From: Opitutus sp.
GTDB lineage: Bacteria > Verrucomicrobiota > Verrucomicrobiia > Opitutales > Opitutaceae
Assembly (NCBI GenBank): GCA_013821985.1
Contig: PNJQ01000003.1
Coordinates: 1-64,000 of the forward strand
Direction of reading: 5' to 3'
Length of the DNA: 64,000 bases
The position numbers and the translations under genes were made by a program. Below the pieces are notes generated by a model that made no database searches, was not told the DNA's origin, and saw nothing but the letters and a program-made list of their open reading frames with translations. Below are positions 42,803 through 50,674 of this stretch, piece after piece; the first letter of the stretch is position 1, and each line of letters begins with the position of its first letter.

Positions 42803-43363
42803 TCAGGCCTTGCGCTCGAGGAAGGCGCACAGCGCCTCGAGCTGCGCCGTCCAATACGCCTTCATTTCCTCGGCGGCGGCGGCGCTCGGCAACTTGCTGT
42901 GCTCGGGCACGACCTGACATTTGAGCGGGCCCTTCGGCCAAAAATTGACGGAGACGCTCGTGTCGTCCGGCCAGCGGATGCGGATGGATTTGTGCGGCGT
43001 GGCTTTGCGGACGGAAAGGGGAGTGCGCGGGAGCCATTGTTCGCGCACGACAGCGTCGCGCCACGCTTCGAAGGCGTTCGCGACGGGTGCCGCGATGGTC
43101 TTGCTCACACTGACGTCGAAGCCGTCGCTCGTCTGGTGTTTCACGCGGCGGCCGGTGGCCTGTTCGTAGCCGACGGTCACCATCTGGCACCACCAGTCGG
43201 CGATCTTGTGTTTTTTGTGCAGCCAAAGGGCGATCTCGGCGTGTGGCCAGGATTTCGCGCCCGCTGCGTCGAGCACTTTGATCCACTCCGCCCAATCGCG
43301 CTGGGTGGCTTTTTTCACCGCCGCCGCAGTGATGCCGGCGAGTTTGGCGGTCGGGCGCTTCAT
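42803..43363 (-). CDS. DUF4287 + SRPBCC (AHSA1-like) protein
   Basis: A 186-residue cytosolic protein of two parts. Residues about 20-75 (DWAEWIKVLDAAGAKSWPHA, EIALWLHKKHKIADWWCQMV, TVGYEQATGRR) form the DUF4287 helical module. The rest is a START-like SRPBCC fold (DVSVSKTIAAPVANAFEAWR, IRIRWPDDTSVSVNFWPKGP). Such proteins bind hydrophobic ligands or act as stress-response binders, but no specific ligand is known. It heads a three-gene operon with the FNT channel and the unknown secreted protein. Confidence 0.83.
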   Translation of the reverse strand: MKRPTAKLAGITAAAVKKATQRDWAEWIKVLDAAGAKSWPHAEIALWLHKKHKIADWWCQMVTVGYEQATGRRVKHQTSDGFDVSVSKTIAAPVANAFEAWRDAVVREQWLPRTPLSVRKATPHKSIRIRWPDDTSVSVNFWPKGPLKCQVVPEHSKLPSAAAAEEMKAYWTAQLEALCAFLERKA

Positions 43364-43711
43364 GGGAAAAAGGGCGGGCGGCGGAGCGGCCGGTCGCGCG
43401 CAGGGAGGTGCGAACGACGGCGGCGTGCTCCTCCATGGATGATTTCCGGGCGTCTGGCGAGTCGAGGATGCAGCGACCTGCGAACGGCGGGAACGGTGGG
43501 GTGGGGAACAGCTCGCTTGGGAGCCCGGTTAGCCGGCGGCGGCCATTGGGGGTGGATCGCCGCGGCCCGTCTCAGCGCCTCTCAAACGGGCGTCGCCCGT
43601 GCGGCGAAGCCTGTAACTGCGCTGTGAAAGCGAAAATTTGTTTCGGCCCCGCGTCTCCGCCGGAATCTTTTTGTTTCCGCCGTCCAATTATTTCGTCAGC
43701 GTCCCGCCTGC
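43364..43711. other. 348-bp intergenic region, no gene seen
   Basis: The gap between the divergent SRPBCC operon and the proline-rich protein contains a small hairpin ACGGGC-GTC-GCCCGT (43586-43600) and otherwise GC-rich sequence without a recognised gene or RNA. Promoters for both flanking genes presumably lie here. Open frames in it have no protein-like composition. Confidence 0.5.
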
Positions 43712-45142
43712 ATGAGCGACGAGAACTCCCAGAAGCTCCGCCTGAAACCCCGACTCGGAGGCGAAGCCCCTGCGAACCCTCAGCCCCCTGCCGCCCCCGC
43801 GCCAGGCGCGGATTCGCCTGCTCCGGTCGCTCCTCCGCCGCCCCCTGCTCCGGAAACTCCCGCGGCAGCGACCGTCGAGAAACCCGCGATGCCCAGACTT
43901 CGTCCGCGCATGTCCGGCGACGCGCCTGTCTCTCCTGGACCGGTCGCCGCGGTGCCGCCTGCGTCCGCTGCGACACCGGCGATTGAGCCGATGCCGGCAC
44001 CCGCCGCCGCCGCGCCGAGCGCACCGGTGCCGCCGGCGTCATCCGAGGTTTTTCCTGAGACGCCTGCGCCGGTTTCCGCGCCTCTCGCGTCGGCGCCCGC
44101 CGCGGAATCACCCAAAACCGAAACACCGAAGCCGAAGTTCGGCTTGAAGCCGCGCGATCCGGCCGCCGCCCCGGCGGCGAGTGCTCCGTCATCCGCTCCC
44201 GCTCCCGCGCCTTCGCCCGCGGCCGCACCTGCGCCCGCGGCGCCGGTGAATTTTGCGCCGCCGCCTTTTCCGCCTCCGCCCGCGCCCACTGCCTCCACGC
44301 CTCTGCCTCCGGTCGCTGCGCCCGCTGCGAATTTCCCGCCACCTCCGCCCGCCGCGGCAATGTTTCCGCCACCGCCCGGAGTGAAAGCGCCGCCACCGCC
44401 CGGCGCGGGCGGTTTGCCACCTCCACCAACCGTGGCGGAAGGTGCTGCCGCGGCCGACGCCGAGACCGACGATGACGACGCACCGACGGATCCGAAAGCG
44501 GCCTTCAAACAGAAGGTGTTCAAATACGGCGTCATTGCCGTGCTCCTGCTCGCGGCGCTCGTGTGGAAAGGCGTGAAATATTTTCTCGATCGCACCGCCA
44601 CGGTCGCGATTGAGCGTGCCGTATTTGATCGCAACAAGGCGCCGGCGACACCCGACGCCGCCGCGACCGCGCCGAAGGCCGCCGCGAATCCGGCGGAAGG
44701 CCCCGCCGCCTCGGAGGGCCCGGGTCCGATCGGCAAGACGAAGGACGTCGTCGCACAGGCGCAAGCGAACCAGGGTGATCCAACCGCGGAGGCGGTGAGC
44801 GCCGCGGCTGGGCCGGCCACGCCCACCGAGGAGAATTCTTCCGCCGCCACCGCGAAATCGGCGAGTCCGGGCACGACCGCTCCGGTGATCGATCCGATTC
44901 CGGCGGTGACGGCCCCGAGTGCGCCGCCAGCGAGTGCGGCGTTCCGCAGCTGGGTGCAGAATTTGAAAATCAGCGGCGTGCGCGCGGGTGCGAGTCCGCG
45001 GGTGTTCATCGAGCGCACGGCCTATGGTCCGGGAGACTTGGTGAACCCGCAGCTCGGCATTTCGTTTGAGAGCTACAATGCCGAGACGCGGATGCTGGTG
45101 TTCAAGGACAAGTCCGGCGCGCTCGTCGAACGCCGCAACTGA
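43712..45142 (+). CDS. Proline/alanine-rich single-pass membrane protein with PilP-like C-terminus
   Basis: A 476-residue protein. Residues 1-260 are Pro/Ala-rich and carry three short basic motifs L-(K/R)-P-R: LRLKPRLGG at 9-17, PRLRPRMSG at 61-69 and FGLKPRDP at 143-150. One transmembrane helix (YGVIAVLLLAALVWKGVKYF, 272-291) follows, then a second Ala/Pro linker and a C-terminal domain of about 65 residues (FRSWVQNLKISGVRAGASPR, then VFIERTAYGPGDLVNPQLGI) resembling the PilP/GspC periplasmic domain. I infer an N-in protein with a cytosolic unstructured tail and a periplasmic strand domain. No pilus or secretion genes adjoin it. Confidence 0.75.
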   Translation: MSDENSQKLRLKPRLGGEAPANPQPPAAPAPGADSPAPVAPPPPPAPETPAAATVEKPAMPRLRPRMSGDAPVSPGPVAAVPPASAATPAIEPMPAPAAAAPSAPVPPASSEVFPETPAPVSAPLASAPAAESPKTETPKPKFGLKPRDPAAAPAASAPSSAPAPAPSPAAAPAPAAPVNFAPPPFPPPPAPTASTPLPPVAAPAANFPPPPPAAAMFPPPPGVKAPPPPGAGGLPPPPTVAEGAAAADAETDDDDAPTDPKAAFKQKVFKYGVIAVLLLAALVWKGVKYFLDRTATVAIERAVFDRNKAPATPDAAATAPKAAANPAEGPAASEGPGPIGKTKDVVAQAQANQGDPTAEAVSAAAGPATPTEENSSAATAKSASPGTTAPVIDPIPAVTAPSAPPASAAFRSWVQNLKISGVRAGASPRVFIERTAYGPGDLVNPQLGISFESYNAETRMLVFKDKSGALVERRN

Positions 45143-45290
45143 CCCCGCCGGCGGATTTTCGACCAACGTCTAGGGCCGTGCGCCGGATCGGACGCTCCGG
45201 CGACGAACACGGCTGGTTTTGCGTTCGGCGGGGTGGCGCGCGCGGTCCGCGGGCTTGCCTTTTTCAGGGGGCGGGCGCACGCAAAAGGAG

Positions 45291-46475
45291 ATGTCCGTGC
45301 GCTACAAAATCAGCTGGCCCACCGCGTTCGCCGTTTGGACGGGCATTGGCTTGGTGTTGCTGATGCAGACGTTGGCGACGATTGAAATGCCTCCGCATAC
45401 CGATCCGTTCGCGCGCGTGGCATTCTGGCAGACAGTCTATTATCAGATCTCGCGCGCCTGGATGTGGTGCCTTCTCACGCCGGTCGTGTTTGATTTGCGG
45501 CGCCGGATTCCGGTGAGCGGCTGGTGGCTGCCTTTGGGCATTCTCATCCACGTGGCGTTCGCCTGGTGTTTCACCGCGTGGATTTTCGGCGCTCGCGCGT
45601 GGCTGCTCGGGCCCTTCATCACGGACGGGCCCATGCTCCTGTGGATGTTTTCTTCCGACTACATCATCGACAACATGAATGCGCGGCAACTGATCGACGC
45701 TGCGCTCTACGTCGGCCTCCTCGGGGCGGGCTACACGCTCGATCTCGGCGAGGAGAAAAAGCAATCCGATCTGCGCGAGCGCGAGCTGCGGGTTCAGCTA
45801 ACCGCGAAGGAGCTGCAGGAAGAGCAGCTTCGTTCCGAGCTGGTGCAGGCGGAGATGAAGGCACTGAAGCAGCAGCTTCACCCGCATTTTTTGTTCAACG
45901 CCCTCAACGCCGTCTCCGGCCTCGTGCGGCAGCGCGAGACGGAGCGCGCGGTGACGGCGCTGTCGCAGGTCAGCGCCTTGTTGCGTGCGTTGATCGGCAG
46001 CACGGGCCGGCCGGAGGTCACGCTCGAGGACGAGATGAGCTATTGCGAAACCTATCTCTCGATCGAAAAGATGCGTTTCGATCACCGGTTGAACTATTCG
46101 TTCGACGTCTCGCCGGACGCACTCGTCGCCGAGGTGCCGGCGCTGTTGCTGCAGCCGATGGTGGAGAACGCGATCAAGCACGGCATCGCGTGCCGCCGGA
46201 ATCCCGGCGAGGTCCGCATCAGCGCACGGGTGGAGAACGAAGTGTTGCGCCTCGAAGTCGTGAACGATCCGGCCGAAATGCCGAAGGGTCGATCCGCGCC
46301 CGAGAGCCACGGCGTAGGGCTCGAGACAACGCGCAAGCGCCTCGAACGCGCCTTCGGAAAGGCCTACACGCTGGCGTGCAACGTCAACACCCCGCGCGGC
46401 ACGGTCGTGACGATGAGCCTGCCGTTCCGCGTCGCCGAGGCCGCCGTGCCGGTGCGCGCTCCGACCCGCGTCTAA
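45291..46475 (+). CDS. LytS-type sensor histidine kinase
   Basis: A 394-residue kinase with an N-terminal membrane part of about four helices (AVWTGIGLVLLMQTLA, ISRAWMWCLLTPVVF, LGILIHVAFAWCFTAWIF, ALYVGLLGAGYTL), a coiled coil (ELQEEQLRSELVQAEMKALK) and a HisKA_7/LytS phosphoacceptor QLHPHFLFNALNAVSGL (His199). The ATPase domain shows PALLLQPMVENAIKHGI (N box) and SHGVGLETTRKRLERAFG (G box). GGAG (45287-45290) abuts the ATG at 45291 but is six bases before an in-frame GTG at 45297, so that GTG may be the real start. It pairs with the LytTR regulator 9 bp downstream. Confidence 0.92.
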   Translation: MSVRYKISWPTAFAVWTGIGLVLLMQTLATIEMPPHTDPFARVAFWQTVYYQISRAWMWCLLTPVVFDLRRRIPVSGWWLPLGILIHVAFAWCFTAWIFGARAWLLGPFITDGPMLLWMFSSDYIIDNMNARQLIDAALYVGLLGAGYTLDLGEEKKQSDLRERELRVQLTAKELQEEQLRSELVQAEMKALKQQLHPHFLFNALNAVSGLVRQRETERAVTALSQVSALLRALIGSTGRPEVTLEDEMSYCETYLSIEKMRFDHRLNYSFDVSPDALVAEVPALLLQPMVENAIKHGIACRRNPGEVRISARVENEVLRLEVVNDPAEMPKGRSAPESHGVGLETTRKRLERAFGKAYTLACNVNTPRGTVVTMSLPFRVAEAAVPVRAPTRV

Positions 46476-46484
46476 ATTTACCCC

Positions 46485-47264
46485 ATGGACAAGATCAAGA
46501 CCCTCGTCGTTGACGACGAACGCATCGCCCGCGAAGTCGTCCGCAACCTGCTCGCCCAAGACCCGGAAATCGACGTGGTCGGCGAAGCTTCCGACGGCGA
46601 ACTCGCCCTCGAGATGATTGCGAAGCACAAGCCGCAGCTCGTGTTCCTCGATGTGCACATGCCGATCATGACGGGCATCGAGGCGCTCTCGTCGATCAAG
46701 CCCGCGCAGCGACCCGAAGTGGTGTTCGTCACCGCTTTCGACGAGCATGCGATCCGGGCGTTCGAGTTGCACGCGGTGGACTATCTCGTGAAGCCGTTTA
46801 CCGACAAACGCTTCATCCAGGGTCTCGACCGCGCCAAGCGCCGCGTGCGCGGGGACCTCCTGCAATCGACCGAGCGCGCTGTCGCGAGCTTGCTGCAACA
46901 CTTCGAAAACGCGAAATCCGCGCCCGCGCCGGCTGAGCACAAGGAGTCGCCGCTGGTCTTGAAGGTCGATGGCGAGCACCACTTCGTGAATCAGGCGGAC
47001 ATCCGCTGGATCGAGGCGCAGGGCGATTACATCCTCGTGCACACGTTGCAGCGGAATCTGCTCACGCGCATGACGCTCACGCACGCGCTCGAGCAGTTGA
47101 ACGCAGCAAAATTCGTGCGCATCCACAAATCCTGCGTCGTCAACGTGGACTACGTGCGGCGGCTCAAACCGACGACGGCGTGGGGCCGCCCACTCGAGCT
47201 CGACGACGGCACGACGCTGAACATCAGCCGGAGTTATCGGCAGGCCGTGGAGCAGTTCCTGTGA
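46485..47264 (+). CDS. LytTR-family response regulator
   Basis: A 259-residue transcription regulator. The receiver domain (residues 1-125) has VVDDERIAREVV, phosphoacceptor Asp56 in LVFLDVHMPIMTG, and the switch residues in VFVTAFDEHAIRAF and DYLVKPFTDKRF. After a linker comes a LytTR DNA-binding domain (about 155-259): IRWIEAQGDYILVHT, LTHALEQLNAAKFVRIHKSC, VVNVDYVRRL and ISRSYRQAVEQFL. LytTR proteins bind paired 9-bp sites upstream of their targets. The next gene, a TonB-dependent receptor 188 bp downstream with no terminator between, is the obvious candidate target or co-transcript. Confidence 0.95.
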   Translation: MDKIKTLVVDDERIAREVVRNLLAQDPEIDVVGEASDGELALEMIAKHKPQLVFLDVHMPIMTGIEALSSIKPAQRPEVVFVTAFDEHAIRAFELHAVDYLVKPFTDKRFIQGLDRAKRRVRGDLLQSTERAVASLLQHFENAKSAPAPAEHKESPLVLKVDGEHHFVNQADIRWIEAQGDYILVHTLQRNLLTRMTLTHALEQLNAAKFVRIHKSCVVNVDYVRRLKPTTAWGRPLELDDGTTLNISRSYRQAVEQFL

Positions 47265-47452
47265 GGAAACGGGGTTGCCAGAGGAAGCCGGGGTTCGGCG
47301 CTCGCGCCCAAGGTCGGATTTTCCGCGCCTCGTCGTAGGACTTTTGCGGAGAGTGGGGAGGCAGTTTGGGTCGGTGCGCGCAGGCGGTCGCTGAACCGCT
47401 GCCTGCCGCCACACGGCGCTATGTCGTGCGGCACCTCCAACACCAAAACCCC

Positions 47453-50419
47453 ATGAACATGAATCCTACGCATGTGATGCGGAAGCAGCGGCGCGGCCTC
47501 GCGCTGTTTGCGCTTCCCGCTGTGCTGGCCCTCCCGGCCGGCGCCCAGACCGCCCCCGTCGCTCCTGCCGCCGCCGAGAACACGGTGAAGCTCGAGCGTT
47601 TCGTCGTCACCGGCTCGAACATCCCGTCCACCGAGAATTCGGCCGAGGCCCGAACGTTTCCGGTGCTTAGCATCGACAGCCGCGCGATTGAGCAGAGCGG
47701 CCTCACCAGCACGACCGAGCTCCTCCAGAAGATGACGCTCTCGAACGGCGGCAGCGTGCCGTTCACCAATAACGCCACCGGCTTCACTCCTGGCGCGAAC
47801 TCCGTCTCGCTTCGCGGCTTCGGGCCCGACTACACGCTCGTGCTCGTCAACGGCCGTCGCATGGCTTCCTATCCCGTGGGCGCGGGCGGCACGGCAGCGT
47901 TCATCGACATCAACACCATCCCGCTGCAAGCGATCGAGCGGGTCGAAGTGCTGAAGGACGGCGCCTCCGCCATTTACGGCGCGGACGCCGTTGCTGGCGT
48001 GGTGAACATCATTTTGCGCCGCAACTACGACGGCACGGTCGTCGCGGGACGGTATGGCAACACGACAAACAAGGACTCCTCTGAGGTCACGGCCAGCATC
48101 ATCACCGGTGCCTCGAGCGCGAAGGGCAACATCACGATCGGCGTGAACTTCCAGAACCGCGAGCCGATCTTCAATCGCGACCGCAGCTACTCGGCGGTGC
48201 CCCCGTTCCTCAGCACCAACGCTTCGCCGGCCAATTTTCAGATCAGCCGCGAAGCGGCCCTGGAGGCGCTCGGCCTCCCGGCCGGGTCCGCCCTGACCAT
48301 CAACGGCGCCGCCAATACCACGACCGGCCTCTTCTTTGCCACCACCGGCCGGGCGGATCCATTCACCCTCGCTCCGCTTGCCGGCAACCAGAACGCCAAC
48401 AACAACGGCCGTCTGCCCGCCAGCGCGTATTATTTCTCCAGCGGCCGCAGCTCGTTTTTCAATTTCAACGAATTCTCCGGCTCCTTCCCTCAGATCACGC
48501 GCAAGGGCGTCTTTGCCAGCTGGGACCGACACATCTCCGACAAAGTCACGGCCTACGGTGACGCCATCTACTCGCAGGTGCACCAGGTCGACGAGCTGGC
48601 ACCCTACGCCACGGGCAACTTCAGCACACCCGGCCAGACGACAATCGTCATTCCCGCCCGCACGCCCAATCCGATCCTGACCCCGGCCGAGATTGCAGCC
48701 GGCGGCACCCGCACCGCCGCCACCGGCGCCTACAATCCGTTCAATCCCTTCAATCAGGACATCGCCGGCGGCTCGCGCATCCGCTTGGCCGAGTTCGGCA
48801 ACCGCATCATCAACAACCGCAACACCGCCCTTGCCCTCACTGGTGGTCTGCGGTGGGAGAACATCGCGGACAAATTCTCCCTCGATGCCAGCGTGCGCTA
48901 CAGCGAGATCACCAACCAAGCCAACGCCCGGCTGATCTCGACCTCACGCTTCCTCCGGGCGATGAACGCCGCCGACCCGATCTTCAATCCCGCGAGCTCG
49001 AGCTACATTGGCACCACCACGCCCTACAACCCGTTCGGCTATTTCCGCAATGCGATCCCATCCAATTCGGCACCGGTGGCTTTCGCGACCCATTACCAGC
49101 GTGACGAGAACCGCTCCACGCTCTGGGATGCGGGTTTCACTTTGAGCACCGCCAGCCTCTTCGCCCTCCCCGGAGGAGACGTCGGTTTTGCCTTAGGCAT
49201 GGAAATGTATCGCGAGTCAGTCATGCAGTCGCCCGATTCGACGCTCCAGTCCGGCGACATTCTGGGCGCCACACCCGCCTCGCCGATCGAGCGCCAGCGC
49301 AAGATCGCCTCAGGCTTCACTGAGGCCGAGATCCCCATCGTCTCGGATAAGAATGCGATGCCGTTCGTGCACAACCTGTCGATGAATCTCGCGGCCCGCT
49401 ACGAGAAGTTCCTCACCTCCGACCGCAACACCTTCGTCCCGAAAATCGGCCTCCGCTGGGAACCGCTGAATGACAAGACCCTGGTCGTGCGCTTCAGCTA
49501 CGGCGAGGGCTTCAAGGAACCGTCGCTGTTCCAACTCTACTCGCCCCCGGTGGCTGCACTTACGCCGATCGAGGATCCCGTCACAGGCGTGTTTGAGCCG
49601 GAGCAGAACGTCACCACGGCGGGCAATTCCCAGCTACAGGCCGAGGACTCTTCATCCTACAACCTTGGCGTGGTTTGGTCGCCAAAGAACGCGCTTTCGG
49701 GCTTCTCGCTCGCCGTCGATTTCTGGCGCGTCGAGAGCTCCGGCCAGGTCGCGACCGTTTATCAGAACGTCGTCGACCGGGCCGCCGGTGTCGCCCCAGG
49801 CGGTCTGCTGCCAGGCGAAGGAATCGTGCGCGACTTCGCGGGCAACCTCGTGCTCGTCCGCGCGGTCTATACGAACGCCGGTCAAACCAAGGTTGACGGT
49901 GTCGACATGTCCGCGTCCTACCTCTGGAACACCGATTCATTCGGTCGCTTCGAACTGGGCGCCTCCAGCACCTACATGCATTCCTACCGCGCCGCAGCCG
50001 TGCCGGGTGTGCCGCTCTTCGAGCTGGTCGACCAGACGGTTCCCGGTAGTCCCGGCGACGACGCCTTCCTGAAATGGAAAGGCCAGGCTTTCGCCGACTG
50101 GACCTGGAATGATCTCACTGCCCACCTCGTCGCCAATTACACGCACGGCTTCCAGGACTTCGACCTCAACGGCGACCCCTACCGCGTGAAGGCCACCACG
50201 ACCTTCGACCTCCAGCTCAGCTACAAGTTCTTCTCGTCCCGCGACCAGAGCAACCGCGACTGGTGGAGCGATATCAAGCTCAGCGCCGGTGTCCGCAACC
50301 TCTTCGACAAGGATCCGCCGATCGCCTATGGCGGCGGTGGCAACTCGAACGGCTACCCGGGCTTCATCTACACCACCGAAAATCGCTTCATCTACTTCGG
50401 CTTCGAGAAGAAGATCTGA
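47453..50419 (+). CDS. TonB-dependent receptor 1
   Basis: A 988-residue outer-membrane receptor. Start ATG 47453 (a second ATG two codons on) opens a signal peptide (HVMRKQRRGLALFALPAVLA). The mature N-terminus has a TonB-box-like VKLERFVVTGSNIP. The plug shows SVSLRGFGPDYTLVLVNGRR and the signature LKDGASAIYGADAVAGVVNI. A 22-strand barrel of about 750 residues follows, with YGEGFKEPSLFQLYSP and FDLQLSYKFF near the end. It ends in FGFEKKI, not the usual terminal aromatic residue. By style it is a SusC-independent receptor for an unknown ligand, possibly an oligosaccharide or siderophore. Its nearest relative in the tandem by plug sequence is receptor 3. Confidence 0.9.
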   Translation: MNMNPTHVMRKQRRGLALFALPAVLALPAGAQTAPVAPAAAENTVKLERFVVTGSNIPSTENSAEARTFPVLSIDSRAIEQSGLTSTTELLQKMTLSNGGSVPFTNNATGFTPGANSVSLRGFGPDYTLVLVNGRRMASYPVGAGGTAAFIDINTIPLQAIERVEVLKDGASAIYGADAVAGVVNIILRRNYDGTVVAGRYGNTTNKDSSEVTASIITGASSAKGNITIGVNFQNREPIFNRDRSYSAVPPFLSTNASPANFQISREAALEALGLPAGSALTINGAANTTTGLFFATTGRADPFTLAPLAGNQNANNNGRLPASAYYFSSGRSSFFNFNEFSGSFPQITRKGVFASWDRHISDKVTAYGDAIYSQVHQVDELAPYATGNFSTPGQTTIVIPARTPNPILTPAEIAAGGTRTAATGAYNPFNPFNQDIAGGSRIRLAEFGNRIINNRNTALALTGGLRWENIADKFSLDASVRYSEITNQANARLISTSRFLRAMNAADPIFNPASSSYIGTTTPYNPFGYFRNAIPSNSAPVAFATHYQRDENRSTLWDAGFTLSTASLFALPGGDVGFALGMEMYRESVMQSPDSTLQSGDILGATPASPIERQRKIASGFTEAEIPIVSDKNAMPFVHNLSMNLAARYEKFLTSDRNTFVPKIGLRWEPLNDKTLVVRFSYGEGFKEPSLFQLYSPPVAALTPIEDPVTGVFEPEQNVTTAGNSQLQAEDSSSYNLGVVWSPKNALSGFSLAVDFWRVESSGQVATVYQNVVDRAAGVAPGGLLPGEGIVRDFAGNLVLVRAVYTNAGQTKVDGVDMSASYLWNTDSFGRFELGASSTYMHSYRAAAVPGVPLFELVDQTVPGSPGDDAFLKWKGQAFADWTWNDLTAHLVANYTHGFQDFDLNGDPYRVKATTTFDLQLSYKFFSSRDQSNRDWWSDIKLSAGVRNLFDKDPPIAYGGGGNSNGYPGFIYTTENRFIYFGFEKKI

Positions 50420-50446
50420 GCGAGATCCACTGTATCGTGGAAGCGA

Positions 50447-50476
50447 GGCGCGCCAAATCGGGCGCGCCTTTTTTTT
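50447..50476 (+). terminator. Strong intrinsic terminator after receptor 1
   Basis: GGCGCGCC-AAATCG-GGCGCGCC followed by eight Ts (50469-50476). The perfect 8-bp stem makes each receptor gene a separate transcription unit. Confidence 0.95.
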
Positions 50477-50546
50477 GTGCGCTTGGGCCGGTCGGTCCAC
50501 GTGCGATACGTCCGCGGGTCAGCGGCTAGACGATGGGCGCGCTCCA

Positions 50547-50674
50547 CTAGTCGCGGGTCGCACCGCCTTTGCCCGGTCGCGGAGAACCGGGCGTGTTCAC
50601 CACACCCCTCGGAGAACCTGAACGCTCCGTGGTCGCCGCGCCGCACGTTGCGGCGCGGAACCAACACCAAACCC
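50547..50674 (+). promoter_or_regulatory. Conserved leader before receptor 2
   Basis: Begins CTAGTCGCGGGTCGCACCGC, 128 bp before the ATG. It aligns with the leaders of receptors 3 and 4. A second CTAGACG lies at 50525. The region may contain a promoter and an untranslated leader. Confidence 0.5.

Noticed and set aside
43364..43711. Possible small gene or RNA in the gap before the proline-rich protein
   Set aside because: No frame has protein-like composition and the only structure is a 6-bp hairpin.
44189..45166. Gly/Arg-rich minus-strand frame over the proline-rich gene
   Set aside because: It is a direct consequence of Pro/Ala codons (CCG, GCC) on the plus strand.
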